Shown here piece by piece: positions 1 to 6,346 of a stretch of DNA of 7,514 nucleotides. Each line of letters begins with the position of its first letter. Within the stretch, counting starts at the first letter, position 1. The stretch comes from Candidatus Sulfopaludibacter sp. SbA3 (GTDB lineage Bacteria; Acidobacteriota; Terriglobia; 20CM-2-55-15), in the NCBI GenBank assembly GCA_945861845.1, contig CAMAWS010000149.1, forward strand, positions 1 through 7,514, given 5' to 3'. The translations under genes and the position numbers were made by a program. Under the pieces are notes generated by a model. It saw only the letters and a program-made list of their open reading frames with translations. It was not told where the DNA came from and did no database searches.

Positions 1-734
1 TTAAAGTCGGCGACCGGGTTGCTTATGCCATGGTCATGGGTGCGTATGCCGAGTACGCAAGCGTTCCATCGTCCAAGCTGGTGAAGCTGCCTGATGGCAT
101 TGACTTCAACCAGGGTGCGGCCATCATGCTTCAGGGCATGACCGCTCACTACCTGACCCACAGCACCTTTCCGTTGAAGCCGGGGGCCACGGCGCTTGTC
201 CATGCCGCGGCAGGGGGAGTTGGCCTGCTATTGACGCAGGTCGCCCGTCTTCTCGGCGCTACTGTATATGCGACCGTCGGAACTGAAGCGAAGGGCGAGC
301 TTGCGCGGCGCGCCGGAGCAAATGAAGTAATTATCTATTCCAGTCAGGACTTCGAGGCGGAAGTGAAAAAGATGACGAACGGCCGGGGCGTGGATGTCGT
401 CTACGACTCCGTGGGCGCTACTACCTTTGATAAGAGCCTGAGCTGCCTCAGGCCACGTGGAATGCTTGCTCTTTACGGAAAGTCGAGCGGGTCTGTGTCC
501 CCCGTGGATCCCGATGCGCTTGCAAAGGGATCTCTTTTTCTGACCCGGCCAAGCCTGGCTCATTACATCGCCACCCGGGAGGAGTTGCTTGTACGCTCCG
601 GTGACCTGTTCAAGTGGGTGAAGTCCGGACAGCTCCAGTTGACGATCGGCCACACGTTTCCGCTTTCCGATGCCGCCAGGGCGCACCAGGAACTGGAAGG
701 ACGCCGCACTACCGGGAAAGTTCTGCTGGTTTAA
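1..734 (+). CDS. Quinone oxidoreductase-like MDR-family NAD(P)H dehydrogenase, 5'-truncated by the window edge
   Basis: The frame is open from base 3 and ends at TAA 732-734, giving about 243 residues; roughly the first 80 residues of a usual ~325-residue protein lie outside the window. The visible protein begins [20 protein letters not shown], the end of the GroES-like catalytic domain typical of zinc-free quinone oxidoreductases (zeta-crystallin type). The Rossmann domain follows, with the nucleotide-binding stretch [13 protein letters not shown] and then a second strand ([21 protein letters not shown]). [12 protein letters not shown] and the C-terminal ending [11 protein letters not shown] are also typical of the family. 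No zinc-ligand cluster is visible. The family uses NAD(P)H to reduce quinones or other electrophiles in the cytoplasm; the substrate here cannot be told. The Met at base 30 is an internal codon, not the start. It converges on the TPR-CHAT gene with only five bases between stops, and no terminator hairpin fits between them. Confidence 0.93.
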   Translation, partial: KVGDRVAYAMVMGAYAEYASVPSSKLVKLPDGIDFNQGAAIMLQGMTAHYLTHSTFPLKPGATALVHAAAGGVGLLLTQVARLLGATVYATVGTEAKGELARRAGANEVIIYSSQDFEAEVKKMTNGRGVDVVYDSVGATTFDKSLSCLRPRGMLALYGKSSGSVSPVDPDALAKGSLFLTRPSLAHYIATREELLVRSGDLFKWVKSGQLQLTIGHTFPLSDAARAHQELEGRRTTGKVLLV

Positions 735-739
735 TTGGG

Positions 740-1327
740 CTAGCGGAGAGCGCTGAAGTTACCGGTGACGACAAAGGCAGACCAGTAATACGGGTGAGAA
801 TTCTTGCCGGCCGACCTGATGAAGGGAAGCTGCGCGTTTCGCAATGCATGCGCTACAGACAGCTTCGAAGAAGAGAACCCCCGATGGAAGCTGACCATGA
901 GATTCGATGTGCTGGATGCTTCGACTGGCCACAGTGAGCCGACGACCACTCCGGCTCCGCCGATCAGGAACGCTGAAGTCAGTCCGCGCATACCCACTCC
1001 ATCGCGCGAGTTTCCGACCGAAGAGTCGCAGGACGAAAGAACTACCAGCGAGTTTCGCAACAGGCGCTGCTGGGCAATATCGACTGCCGTCACGCTGTTC
1101 GGGCCATAGCGGTTGCCGTCCAGCAGGATTGAAGAACGCAGCGGATCGGCCGCCTCGGTGGCCGAGTGGCCCGCATAGTGGAGGATTGGCGCACTGTGCA
1201 TCGCTTCCAGGAACTTCGGCCTGTTTACATCATTTCCAGTAAATGTTTTCGACTCTTTGTATATTCCCTGCAGGGCCATCAGTTCGCGGGTTTCTGAGGG
1301 TTCCCCGGTCGCGGCGCCAAACGACAC
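740..1327 (-). CDS. C-terminal catalytic half of the CHAT-domain peptidase, downstream of the amber codon
   Basis: The sequence is open from the codon after the TAG; GTG 1325-1327 is the first plausible start, giving 195 residues. It has the core signatures of CHAT domains, the clan CD (caspase-like) cysteine peptidases. These are the His motif APILHYAGHSATE (catalytic His probably residue 54 from the GTG, codon 1166-1168) and the Cys motif LVVLSSCDSS (Cys100, codon 1028-1030). They are followed by RGLTSAFLIGGAGVVVGSLW and, near the end, AHALRNAQL and HPYYWSAFVVTGN, all standard for the family. The conserved residues are intact, so selection acted on this half until recently. No convincing ribosome binding site precedes the GTG, and a protein starting here would lack the first strands of the CHAT fold. 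I therefore regard it as the tail of the interrupted gene rather than an independent gene. It ends five bases from the converging MDR gene. Confidence 0.8.
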   Translation of the reverse strand: MSFGAATGEPSETRELMALQGIYKESKTFTGNDVNRPKFLEAMHSAPILHYAGHSATEAADPLRSSILLDGNRYGPNSVTAVDIAQQRLLRNSLVVLSSCDSSVGNSRDGVGMRGLTSAFLIGGAGVVVGSLWPVEASSTSNLMVSFHRGFSSSKLSVAHALRNAQLPFIRSAGKNSHPYYWSAFVVTGNFSALR

Positions 1328-1354
1328 GATCGAATCGCGTCCGGGCGCAGATGC

Positions 1355-1357
1355 CTA
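1355..1357 (-). other. In-frame amber codon inside the CHAT domain
   Basis: On the coding strand the context is ACC TAG GCA. The codon lies between SLSYLLAT and ASAPGRDSIVSFGAATG in one continuous frame. A change from CAG (Gln) is the simplest origin. With CAG the context would be CCAGG, and the changed base would be the internal C of a CCWGG site, the position modified by Dcm-type methylases and prone to C-to-T deamination. The TAGs ending the CHAT gene (740-742) and the kinase gene (7066-7068) fall at normal family ends, so a genetic code change is unlikely. Confidence 0.9.
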
Positions 1358-3817
1358 GGTGGCGAGCAGGTAAGACAGGCTTGGGCTGAGGAGGATCGGA
1401 TAATCCTCGATCAGGTATCTTTCCGTGATGGGATTCTGGATCGCCGCAAAGGGAAGGCCGTGCAAGGCTCTGTCCGGAACGATCGCCAGGGCCGATTTCG
1501 GATCCAGCAGGTCTGCGACCGGCGCTATCAGCCAATCGAAGAGCTTTTTGGATACCTGTTGCACATTGCCGCCGTTGCGGACCATTTTCAGGAAGGCCTG
1601 CACCTGTTCCTCGACGGCTTGCCTGCTGATGTCGACCGAGCGCGCGGCGAACTGCTTCCTGGATGCGACCCAGATCAACAGGCGGTCTTTCATCAGGACG
1701 TACTCGATGGTCTGCACACCTTCCGGGACGAGCGCCTGGGCAGCGGCGCGGCTGAGCGCCTGTCCCCTGATGTTTTCCATCCGGGGATCGAATTGAACCA
1801 GGAATTCGAGGAAGAGCTTTGCGCGATACTTCTGGACGTAACTCCACGCAGCGTCCGTTGCGCCATGGTCATACTCAAAGCCTATTGCGGAGTCGTATAA
1901 CTCGCGGCGTTCATCATCGAAGGCGACCCTGGATTTCTCGTCCTGGAGATAGGCATCGTCGTTCTCGGCGACCTTGACGGCTGAGCCAAATGCGGTCCTT
2001 GCCTCCTCGAATCTCCCTGTCTCAGAAAGTATTCGTCCAAGCAACATGAGGGACGGTGCGTGGATGTAGCCCAATCGAATTGGCAGTTGGGCGTATATAT
2101 CCAGGTTCTTTCTCAACAGGAATTCGGCTTCCCGATATTGTTTTCGATCGATCAGCATTCTTCCCTTGATCAGGTTGAGCGAGAGTTCCGCACGAGTCTT
2201 CTCCCCGCCGGACTCGGCGGCATCGGAAGCGTTTTCCGCAAGTGCGACATAGCGGTCTGCCTCAATTCCATGTCCGCTGGATTCCGACAACATCGCCATC
2301 AGCGATGCGGCATTCGATATGAGCGATGGATTTCCGGTCTTCTCGGCTTGCTCAAGAGATTCGGAGGCAAACCACGCCGATCTAGCGGGAAGTCCTTTTC
2401 GATACAGGACGGTGGCTATGACGCGGTAGAGAGATGCTTTCCGCAGATCGTCCTTCTCGTCCGTCAGGCTCAGGCATTTGAAAGCAAGCCGCAACGCTTC
2501 ATCGTAGTCACCGGCGCTGTACTTATAGACAGCCAGGTAATAGAGCGGGCGAACAGTATCGTCGGAGGCGCCGATATTTACAAAAAGCTGCTCAGCCTCT
2601 GACAGGGAATCCATCATTGCCTTGAAGCTGGGGCTCAACCGGCTTGCGGATCCGTGTATGGAAAGCCCCCGCGCCAGGAGCCACTTGAGATCCTCGTCTC
2701 TCGTGCCGGTGATCAGCTTTTCCAGGGCCTGGCGCGCGTCTTCAAATTGTCCCATGCGTCCCTGGGTATCGACACGGTTCAGATTGATCCAATACCGATC
2801 GAAAACGGAATCCGCTGAACCCACAAGAGCTTCAGCCTGCGAGTACGCGGTAAGGCTCGACGTGAGATCCCCTTCCACATAGAGTTGAGCTCCGGCCTGG
2901 ACCATCTGGCGGGCGGCTATCAAACGCTGTCGATCCTTCGTAAAAAGAGGATCCAGCATCGCCGTAATTGTCTTGTCGCCAAAACGGGTGTTGAATTCCT
3001 GGCCGATGAAACGCGCCACGTTCTCGGTCTCGGTGTTGTTGCCCAGGCCATAGTTCATCGCTATCCGCCGTGAAATACCCGGATACCGCCGGATGAGCTG
3101 GGAGGCCTCCAAGGTGCGGTCTTCAGCAACCGCCGTCTTCAATTCGTCAAATATTCTTGCCTCGTCCAACGGAGGCGCGATCTCTGCCAGTTCCTTCCAC
3201 CACGGCGAGGAGGCATCCAGTTTTTCGTATTCCGCTTCCGCTTCATTGAACTGGCGTGGCAGGCGAAGTCTTCGGTAAGCCACCGCCATGTTGAATCGGG
3301 GTTCGCGGGCCTCAGGAAACGCCAGGGCGGCGATCTGGAACTGGTCGAATGCGCGAAGCAGGTAGGTTCCATCGGTTTCGCCAAGCGCAAGGTAGGCGGC
3401 CCCCAGGTTATTGAGGACGCCGAGATCCTGAGGTTGGTCCCGCGCAACATCCTCAAGGGCTGCCGCTGCCCTGGTCCAGTCTCCGGACGCCAGGTGAATG
3501 CGGCTCTGCAGTTCCCGCCGCAGCAGCGAATCGGGATATGCAAGCAGCAGGCGCTGCGCCTCACCGATCCTGGGTTCGGAGCTGTCTGATCGCGCTGCCA
3601 CGGGATTGTAGGCAGCCCCGATGAGGCGGCCTCCACCGGGACGCTGCTGGCTGTACGCCGGGTCGATCAGCCGATGAACTTGAAATTCGGAGTAGAAGTC
3701 CCTTACGGATCCGTGAAGCGCGACCAGGCTTGAAGCCAGGACGATCAGAATACCCATCATTCCGATCGTCCATGGCTTAATCAGAGCAAAGCTCTCTGGC
3801 TTGGTCCTTTGCTTCAT
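1355..3817 (-). CDS. Membrane-anchored TPR protein with partial CHAT domain (N-terminal 820 residues, ends at the amber codon)
   Basis: The N-terminus has basic residues (K2, R4, K6, K14) followed by a hydrophobic segment at about 15-35, so it is probably a signal anchor with the bulk of the protein outside the cytoplasm. Residues ~80-210 form TPR-like helices, including NNLGAAYLALGE at 136-147 and EPRFNMAVAYRRL at 172-184. Residues ~310-620 carry more TPR-like units such as RPLYYLAVYKYSAGDYDEAL. From about 690 the CHAT domain begins (IEYVLMKDRLLIWVASRKQ, then IVPDRALHGLPFAAIQ). It stops at SLSYLLAT, before the catalytic His and Cys, so this product alone should have no peptidase activity. 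ATG 3815-3817 lies nine bases after the stop of the Tat-protein gene with no clear Shine-Dalgarno sequence, so translation is probably coupled to that gene. TPR-CHAT proteins are signal-activated proteases in several bacterial systems; the target here is unknown. Confidence 0.85.
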   Translation of the reverse strand: MKQRTKPESFALIKPWTIGMMGILIVLASSLVALHGSVRDFYSEFQVHRLIDPAYSQQRPGGGRLIGAAYNPVAARSDSSEPRIGEAQRLLLAYPDSLLRRELQSRIHLASGDWTRAAAALEDVARDQPQDLGVLNNLGAAYLALGETDGTYLLRAFDQFQIAALAFPEAREPRFNMAVAYRRLRLPRQFNEAEAEYEKLDASSPWWKELAEIAPPLDEARIFDELKTAVAEDRTLEASQLIRRYPGISRRIAMNYGLGNNTETENVARFIGQEFNTRFGDKTITAMLDPLFTKDRQRLIAARQMVQAGAQLYVEGDLTSSLTAYSQAEALVGSADSVFDRYWINLNRVDTQGRMGQFEDARQALEKLITGTRDEDLKWLLARGLSIHGSASRLSPSFKAMMDSLSEAEQLFVNIGASDDTVRPLYYLAVYKYSAGDYDEALRLAFKCLSLTDEKDDLRKASLYRVIATVLYRKGLPARSAWFASESLEQAEKTGNPSLISNAASLMAMLSESSGHGIEADRYVALAENASDAAESGGEKTRAELSLNLIKGRMLIDRKQYREAEFLLRKNLDIYAQLPIRLGYIHAPSLMLLGRILSETGRFEEARTAFGSAVKVAENDDAYLQDEKSRVAFDDERRELYDSAIGFEYDHGATDAAWSYVQKYRAKLFLEFLVQFDPRMENIRGQALSRAAAQALVPEGVQTIEYVLMKDRLLIWVASRKQFAARSVDISRQAVEEQVQAFLKMVRNGGNVQQVSKKLFDWLIAPVADLLDPKSALAIVPDRALHGLPFAAIQNPITERYLIEDYPILLSPSLSYLLAT

Positions 3818-3826
3818 GCAGTACTT

Positions 3827-4615
3827 TTAGGGGATGCCCGCCGGGTAGCAGAAGGCATCCGGCCACACCATCGCGTAGTGATGCCCGCCGCTTGGCATGG
3901 GCGCGCTGTTCCCACCAACCTTCTGCGGCACGACGTCAAAATCCAGCGCCGCTGGGCGCTCGACGTACGAGAAGAAATGCTGGAAGTGGTCCCTGTATCC
4001 GTCGAAGCCAGTCATAGTTTCCGGCGCGTACTCAACGCGAAGTTCACGGGTTGTTTCCAGGGGGATGGAAACCTTGTTGTTGTCCAGTTTCAGAATTCCG
4101 GAAGATGATAGTTCAATCTTGATCGTTTCGGCAACGCGGCGGGGGCGGAACGAGTTAACTTCCTTGCCGTTATCGGCGCGGACGAAGGTAATTCGGTCCG
4201 AGCTCACTTCGGAGGTTGTCACCGATTGAATGGCGTTATAGGGAATCGAGATGATGCTCGGGGCTTCGTTGACCCTGGATCTGACAGATTTCCCGTAGAA
4301 CTCCTGCATCCGGACGAGCTCTGGCACGAAGATGCGCGGATCGGACGAAGTGATAAGGTTCTTGGATTCAAGCGAGCCATGTCCTTTGATGGTCATGGTG
4401 CGGCTGGAGCCATTTTCCGGAACGATTGACAGTGTGGCTTTGTGGCCCGGCGCCTTTGGGAAGGCAAGTTTGAGAGTCTTTGAGTCTTCCATGTCGAGGA
4501 TAACCAATCCCTTGACGTACAACGGCGTGGTGCCGCCGTCCAAAGCAAAGCTGGTGCTGGCCTTTGACAATACAGCTACGCCTCCCATTACCGACAGAAA
4601 ATCACGTCGATTCAT
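3827..4615 (-). CDS. Tat-exported protein of unknown family (262 aa)
   Basis: I do not recognise the family. The N-terminus MNRRDFLSVMGGVAVLSKAS is a good twin-arginine signal: RR at 3-4, RRDFL, a short hydrophobic stretch, and a likely cleavage site after SFA at 22-24. This predicts export of a folded protein across the inner membrane. There is no lipobox Cys. The mature part of about 238 residues looks beta-rich and polar, with no catalytic motif I can name. The C-terminal region is rich in aromatics and His (GYRDHFQHFFSYVERP, then GGHHYAMVWPDAFCY) with a single Cys near the end, so metal or ligand binding is possible but unproven. The start at 4613-4615 is chosen over an in-frame ATG 19 codons upstream because AAGGAG lies six bases before it and the Tat motif begins there. 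It is the first gene of the leftward operon, nine bases ahead of the TPR-CHAT gene, which suggests a joint function outside the cytoplasm. Confidence 0.82.
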   Translation of the reverse strand: MNRRDFLSVMGGVAVLSKASTSFALDGGTTPLYVKGLVILDMEDSKTLKLAFPKAPGHKATLSIVPENGSSRTMTIKGHGSLESKNLITSSDPRIFVPELVRMQEFYGKSVRSRVNEAPSIISIPYNAIQSVTTSEVSSDRITFVRADNGKEVNSFRPRRVAETIKIELSSSGILKLDNNKVSIPLETTRELRVEYAPETMTGFDGYRDHFQHFFSYVERPAALDFDVVPQKVGGNSAPMPSGGHHYAMVWPDAFCYPAGIP

Positions 4616-4621
4616 ATCGAT

Positions 4622-4627
4622 CTCCTT
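4622..4627 (-). promoter_or_regulatory. Ribosome binding site of the Tat-exported protein gene
   Basis: The coding strand reads AAGGAG followed by six bases (ATCGAT) and ATG 4613-4615. This is a near-ideal Shine-Dalgarno sequence and it decides the start of the gene in favour of MNRRDFL rather than the ATG 57 bases upstream. Confidence 0.85.
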
Positions 4628-4665
4628 TTTGGCTGAAATTATTTGGTTTGGTGAACGACCCGCCG

Positions 4666-4698
4666 GGGCCAATCTAGGCCCAGGTATCGTCTACTCAA
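4666..4698 (-). promoter_or_regulatory. Candidate leftward promoter with an inverted repeat framing its -10
   Basis: On the minus strand TTGAGT (4693-4698) and TAGATT (4671-4676) are separated by 16 bases, each matching four of six positions of the housekeeping -35 and -10 consensus. Transcription would start near 4664, about 50 bases before the Tat-protein ATG. The TAGATT hexamer is exactly the spacer of a five-base inverted repeat, GGGCC (4666-4670) and GGCCC (4677-4681), which could be a repressor site. The match is weak enough to occur by chance. Confidence 0.3.
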
Positions 4699-4719
4699 GA
4701 AGACTGGTGTTGCCGATCG

Positions 4720-4760
4720 AAAACTTTCAAAAGATTTTCAGGAATTATTTTGAAGGTTTT
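4720..4760. promoter_or_regulatory. 13-base imperfect inverted repeat in the divergent control region (candidate operator)
   Basis: AAAACTTTCAAAA (4720-4732) and TTTTGAAGGTTTT (4748-4760) are inverted copies with 12 of 13 positions matching, separated by 15 bases. In RNA the mismatch would be a G-U pair, so a 13-pair stem is also possible. The arm centres are 28 bases apart and lie between the two divergent genes, as expected for a dimeric regulator. The arms are AT-rich, so low complexity makes chance matching easier. There is no T-run after it and no gene ends here, so it is not a terminator. Confidence 0.5.
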
Positions 4761-4789
4761 GTGACCCGTGCGCCTGTCTTCTTCAGCAG

Positions 4790-4803
4790 AGGGGAAATCC
4801 CCT
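4790..4803. promoter_or_regulatory. Short palindrome just upstream of the anti-sigma ribosome binding site
   Basis: AGGGGA and TCCCCT are perfect inverted copies separated by AA. In RNA this could form a five-pair AGGGG/CCCCT hairpin with a four-base loop. It ends one base before the GGGAGG ribosome binding site, and its CCCCT arm could also pair partly with that site. It could be an operator half-turn or a modulator of translation; the sequence does not decide. Confidence 0.35.
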
Positions 4804-4804
4804 G

Positions 4805-4809
4805 GGAGG
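4805..4809 (+). promoter_or_regulatory. Ribosome binding site of the anti-sigma factor gene
   Basis: GGAGG lies seven bases before ATG 4817-4819. It supports this start, which also places the zinc-finger residues at the normal position near the N-terminus. I see no convincing promoter for the rightward operon. TTGCCG (4710-4715) has only a poor -10 partner, and no clear ECF-type AAC/CGT pair is present. Confidence 0.75.
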
Positions 4810-4816
4810 CGAAGGT

Positions 4817-5680
4817 ATGAATCATGGCCAGTGCGTAACTGAGGAGACGATGACCGAATATCTTGAAGGCAGGTTGGATCCGGCGGTCAAGGCGGCCAGT
4901 GAGGTCCACCTGATCGAATGTGATCGCTGCCGGCAGGACTTGGCCTTCTTTATCAGGATTCTCACTGCGGCAATCAGCCCGGAAGAATCCTCCGTCCTTG
5001 AATCCATTCATCGGGAATGGGATGTCCGGCGGCCGGGCACGAAATTTCCAGAGCGTACCCGTAATTACCGCAAGTGGTTTGTGGGAATGGGGGCGATTGC
5101 TGCCAGTCTCGTGATCGGCGTCCTGACAGTCAATTATGTATTTCAGCAAAGCGTCCCGAATTCCGCAGCGGAGATCGTTGACTCTTTGTTGTCCTCGCAG
5201 GAGCGGCCGTTTGAAGCACGGATTTCAGGGCAGCCATTTCAACCGCTGCGCCAGACTCGCGGCGTCGAAGAGCCGGGAGTAGCGTACGGACCCCTTGCCG
5301 GGGAGATGACCCGCCTCTCTGCGAACGGCCACGACATGGGCCGCTTCTACCTTCTTCAAAGGGATTTTGACCGCGCCCTTGCTTATCTCCAGGTAGCCGA
5401 GCAGGAAGTTGGGGCCGGTTCTGACGTTCATAACGATTTAGGAGTGGCGTACCTGGAAAAGGCGGGCCAGGACCAGATAGCGAAGGCCGGCGACGAATTT
5501 CGCCACGCTCTGGAACTCGATCCCGGGTTCGCGCCGGCTGCTTTCAATATGGCTATCTTCTATGAAAGGTCGGGCAGACCTTCGGAGGCGGAGACGCAAT
5601 GGGAGCGGTTCCTCCAACTGGATCAGGGATCGTCCTGGACAGATGAAGCCCGCTCGAGGCTGGAAGGAATCATACGTTGA
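4817..5680 (+). CDS. Membrane-spanning zinc-finger anti-sigma factor with extracytoplasmic TPR domain
   Basis: Residues 1-~45 form a putative zinc-finger anti-sigma (zf-HC2/ZAS) domain. H31-x3-C35-x2-C38 is visible, and C6 or H3 could be a fourth ligand; the pattern EYLEGRLDPAVK before the His is typical. Such domains hold ECF sigma factors inactive at the inner face of the membrane. One transmembrane segment follows at about 86-108 (WFVGMGAIAASLVIGVLTVN) after basic residues, so the rest should be outside. After a linker, residues ~170-285 are TPR-like: GRFYLLQRDFDRALAYLQVA, NDLGVAYLEKAG, then APAAFNMAIFYERSGRPSEA. This TPR block closely resembles residues ~120-215 of the TPR-CHAT protein. 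The gene heads the rightward operon and lies three bases before the sigma gene, so anti-sigma precedes sigma, the reverse of the common order. The likely role is to sense an envelope signal through the TPRs and release the sigma factor; the ligand is unknown. Confidence 0.88.
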   Translation: MNHGQCVTEETMTEYLEGRLDPAVKAASEVHLIECDRCRQDLAFFIRILTAAISPEESSVLESIHREWDVRRPGTKFPERTRNYRKWFVGMGAIAASLVIGVLTVNYVFQQSVPNSAAEIVDSLLSSQERPFEARISGQPFQPLRQTRGVEEPGVAYGPLAGEMTRLSANGHDMGRFYLLQRDFDRALAYLQVAEQEVGAGSDVHNDLGVAYLEKAGQDQIAKAGDEFRHALELDPGFAPAAFNMAIFYERSGRPSEAETQWERFLQLDQGSSWTDEARSRLEGIIR

Positions 5681-5683
5681 TTT

Positions 5684-6346
5684 ATGGATGAATCACCCGG
5701 CCGGTTTCGTTGGAGCGGAGACGGCGATACATCAGCTGCGGACTTGTTGCGCGAATGCGGCGAGAAACTGACCGATCGCGCGATCTGGGAGAAGTTTCAG
5801 AGACGCTTTCAGGAGCTGATTTTCCTGTATCTGCTTCGAGCGCTACGCTACCAAAGCATGCGGGAGGACGTTGGCGGCATTGTCCCCGACCTGGCGCAGG
5901 AAGTATACATCCGCCTTGTTCGGCGCGACGGTCATGCGCTGCGTTCATTTCGCGGCACAACGGAGTTTTCAGTCATGGCGTTCCTGGCAAGACTTAGTTC
6001 TAACGTCGTTTCAGACCACTTCCAGAGCCAGTCGAAGCTCAGGCGAAAGGCGCAGGTTATTTCCATCGACGAGGCTCGTGCGAAAGAGGCAAAGGACGGA
6101 GCAATTGCGGGCGCTTCGGAACTCGATACCAGTTCGCTTAGCTCCATACTTGCCTGGATTGATATCGAGCGCGTCGTCGAAGGGGATTCCGATAGCAAGA
6201 ATGCCCGGCGGAATGCGCTCATATTCAAGCTTCACCATATTGACGGCCTTTCAGCAGTAGAAATTTCACAGTTTCCCGGTTTTGAGCTCACGCGAGGCGG
6301 CGTCGAGACAGTACTCGCACGCTTAAGAAAGAGAATTCAAGAATGA
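5684..6346 (+). CDS. ECF-like RNA polymerase sigma factor
   Basis: The protein has 220 residues. Sigma region 2 spans about 35-122: DLAQEVYIRLVRRDG at 69-83 is the region 2.2 core-binding helix, and SFRGTTEFSVMAFLARLSSN (88-107) followed by VVSDHFQSQSKLRRK is the 2.3/2.4 part that opens and reads the -10. A variable linker (about 123-170) leads to region 4 at about 172-220 (NALIFKLHHIDGLSAVEISQ, then GGVETVLARLRKRIQ), a helix-turn-helix for the -35. The turn PGFELTRGG is longer than in most ECF factors. There is no region 1.1 or 3, which fits the ECF class. ATG 5684-5686 follows the anti-sigma stop by three bases. The nearest purine-rich site (GGAAGGA, 5662-5668) is 15 bases away, so translational coupling is likely. 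The gene overlaps the kinase gene by four bases. It may autoregulate this operon or the divergent one. Confidence 0.87.
   Translation: MDESPGRFRWSGDGDTSAADLLRECGEKLTDRAIWEKFQRRFQELIFLYLLRALRYQSMREDVGGIVPDLAQEVYIRLVRRDGHALRSFRGTTEFSVMAFLARLSSNVVSDHFQSQSKLRRKAQVISIDEARAKEAKDGAIAGASELDTSSLSSILAWIDIERVVEGDSDSKNARRNALIFKLHHIDGLSAVEISQFPGFELTRGGVETVLARLRKRIQE

Larger units (their letters stand above)
740..3817 (-). pseudogene. TPR-CHAT protein gene interrupted by one in-frame amber codon (whole locus)
   Basis: Read as one unit from ATG 3815-3817 to TAG 740-742, this is a 1026-codon minus-strand frame with a single internal stop, TAG at 1355-1357 (codon 821). The reading frame is identical on both sides of it, so this is a nonsense codon and not a frameshift. 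The two halves together make a complete membrane-anchored TPR protein with a C-terminal CHAT (caspase/HetF-like) peptidase domain. The first part is residues 1-820. The second, residues 822-1025, carries the catalytic His (about 884) and Cys (about 930). Nothing else in the 1025 residues looks decayed, so the lesion is recent, is a sequencing or assembly error, or is tolerated by readthrough or re-initiation. The two parts are entered separately below. Confidence 0.8.

Noticed and set aside
735..739. A shared terminator between the converging MDR and CHAT genes
   Set aside because: Only five bases separate the stops and I see no GC-rich hairpin with a T-run on either strand across the junction.
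1320..1360. A frameshift between the two parts of the CHAT gene
   Set aside because: Codon positions on both sides are in the same register (1357 and 1327 differ by a multiple of three) and the 10 codons between the TAG and the GTG are open, so a single stop codon explains the break.
1230..1847. Long minus-strand open frame of about 205 residues overlapping the CHAT gene
   Set aside because: It is rich in Arg and Pro, as expected of a shifted frame in GC-rich coding DNA, matches no family, and overlaps the well-supported CHAT frame.
4616..4672. Upstream ATG start for the Tat-exported protein, adding 19 residues
   Set aside because: It would bury the twin-arginine motif behind an extra leader and has no good ribosome binding site, whereas AAGGAG sits six bases before ATG 4613-4615.
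4720..4760. The long inverted repeat as a transcription terminator
   Set aside because: It lies between two divergent gene starts, the stem is AT-rich, and no separate T-run follows the stem.
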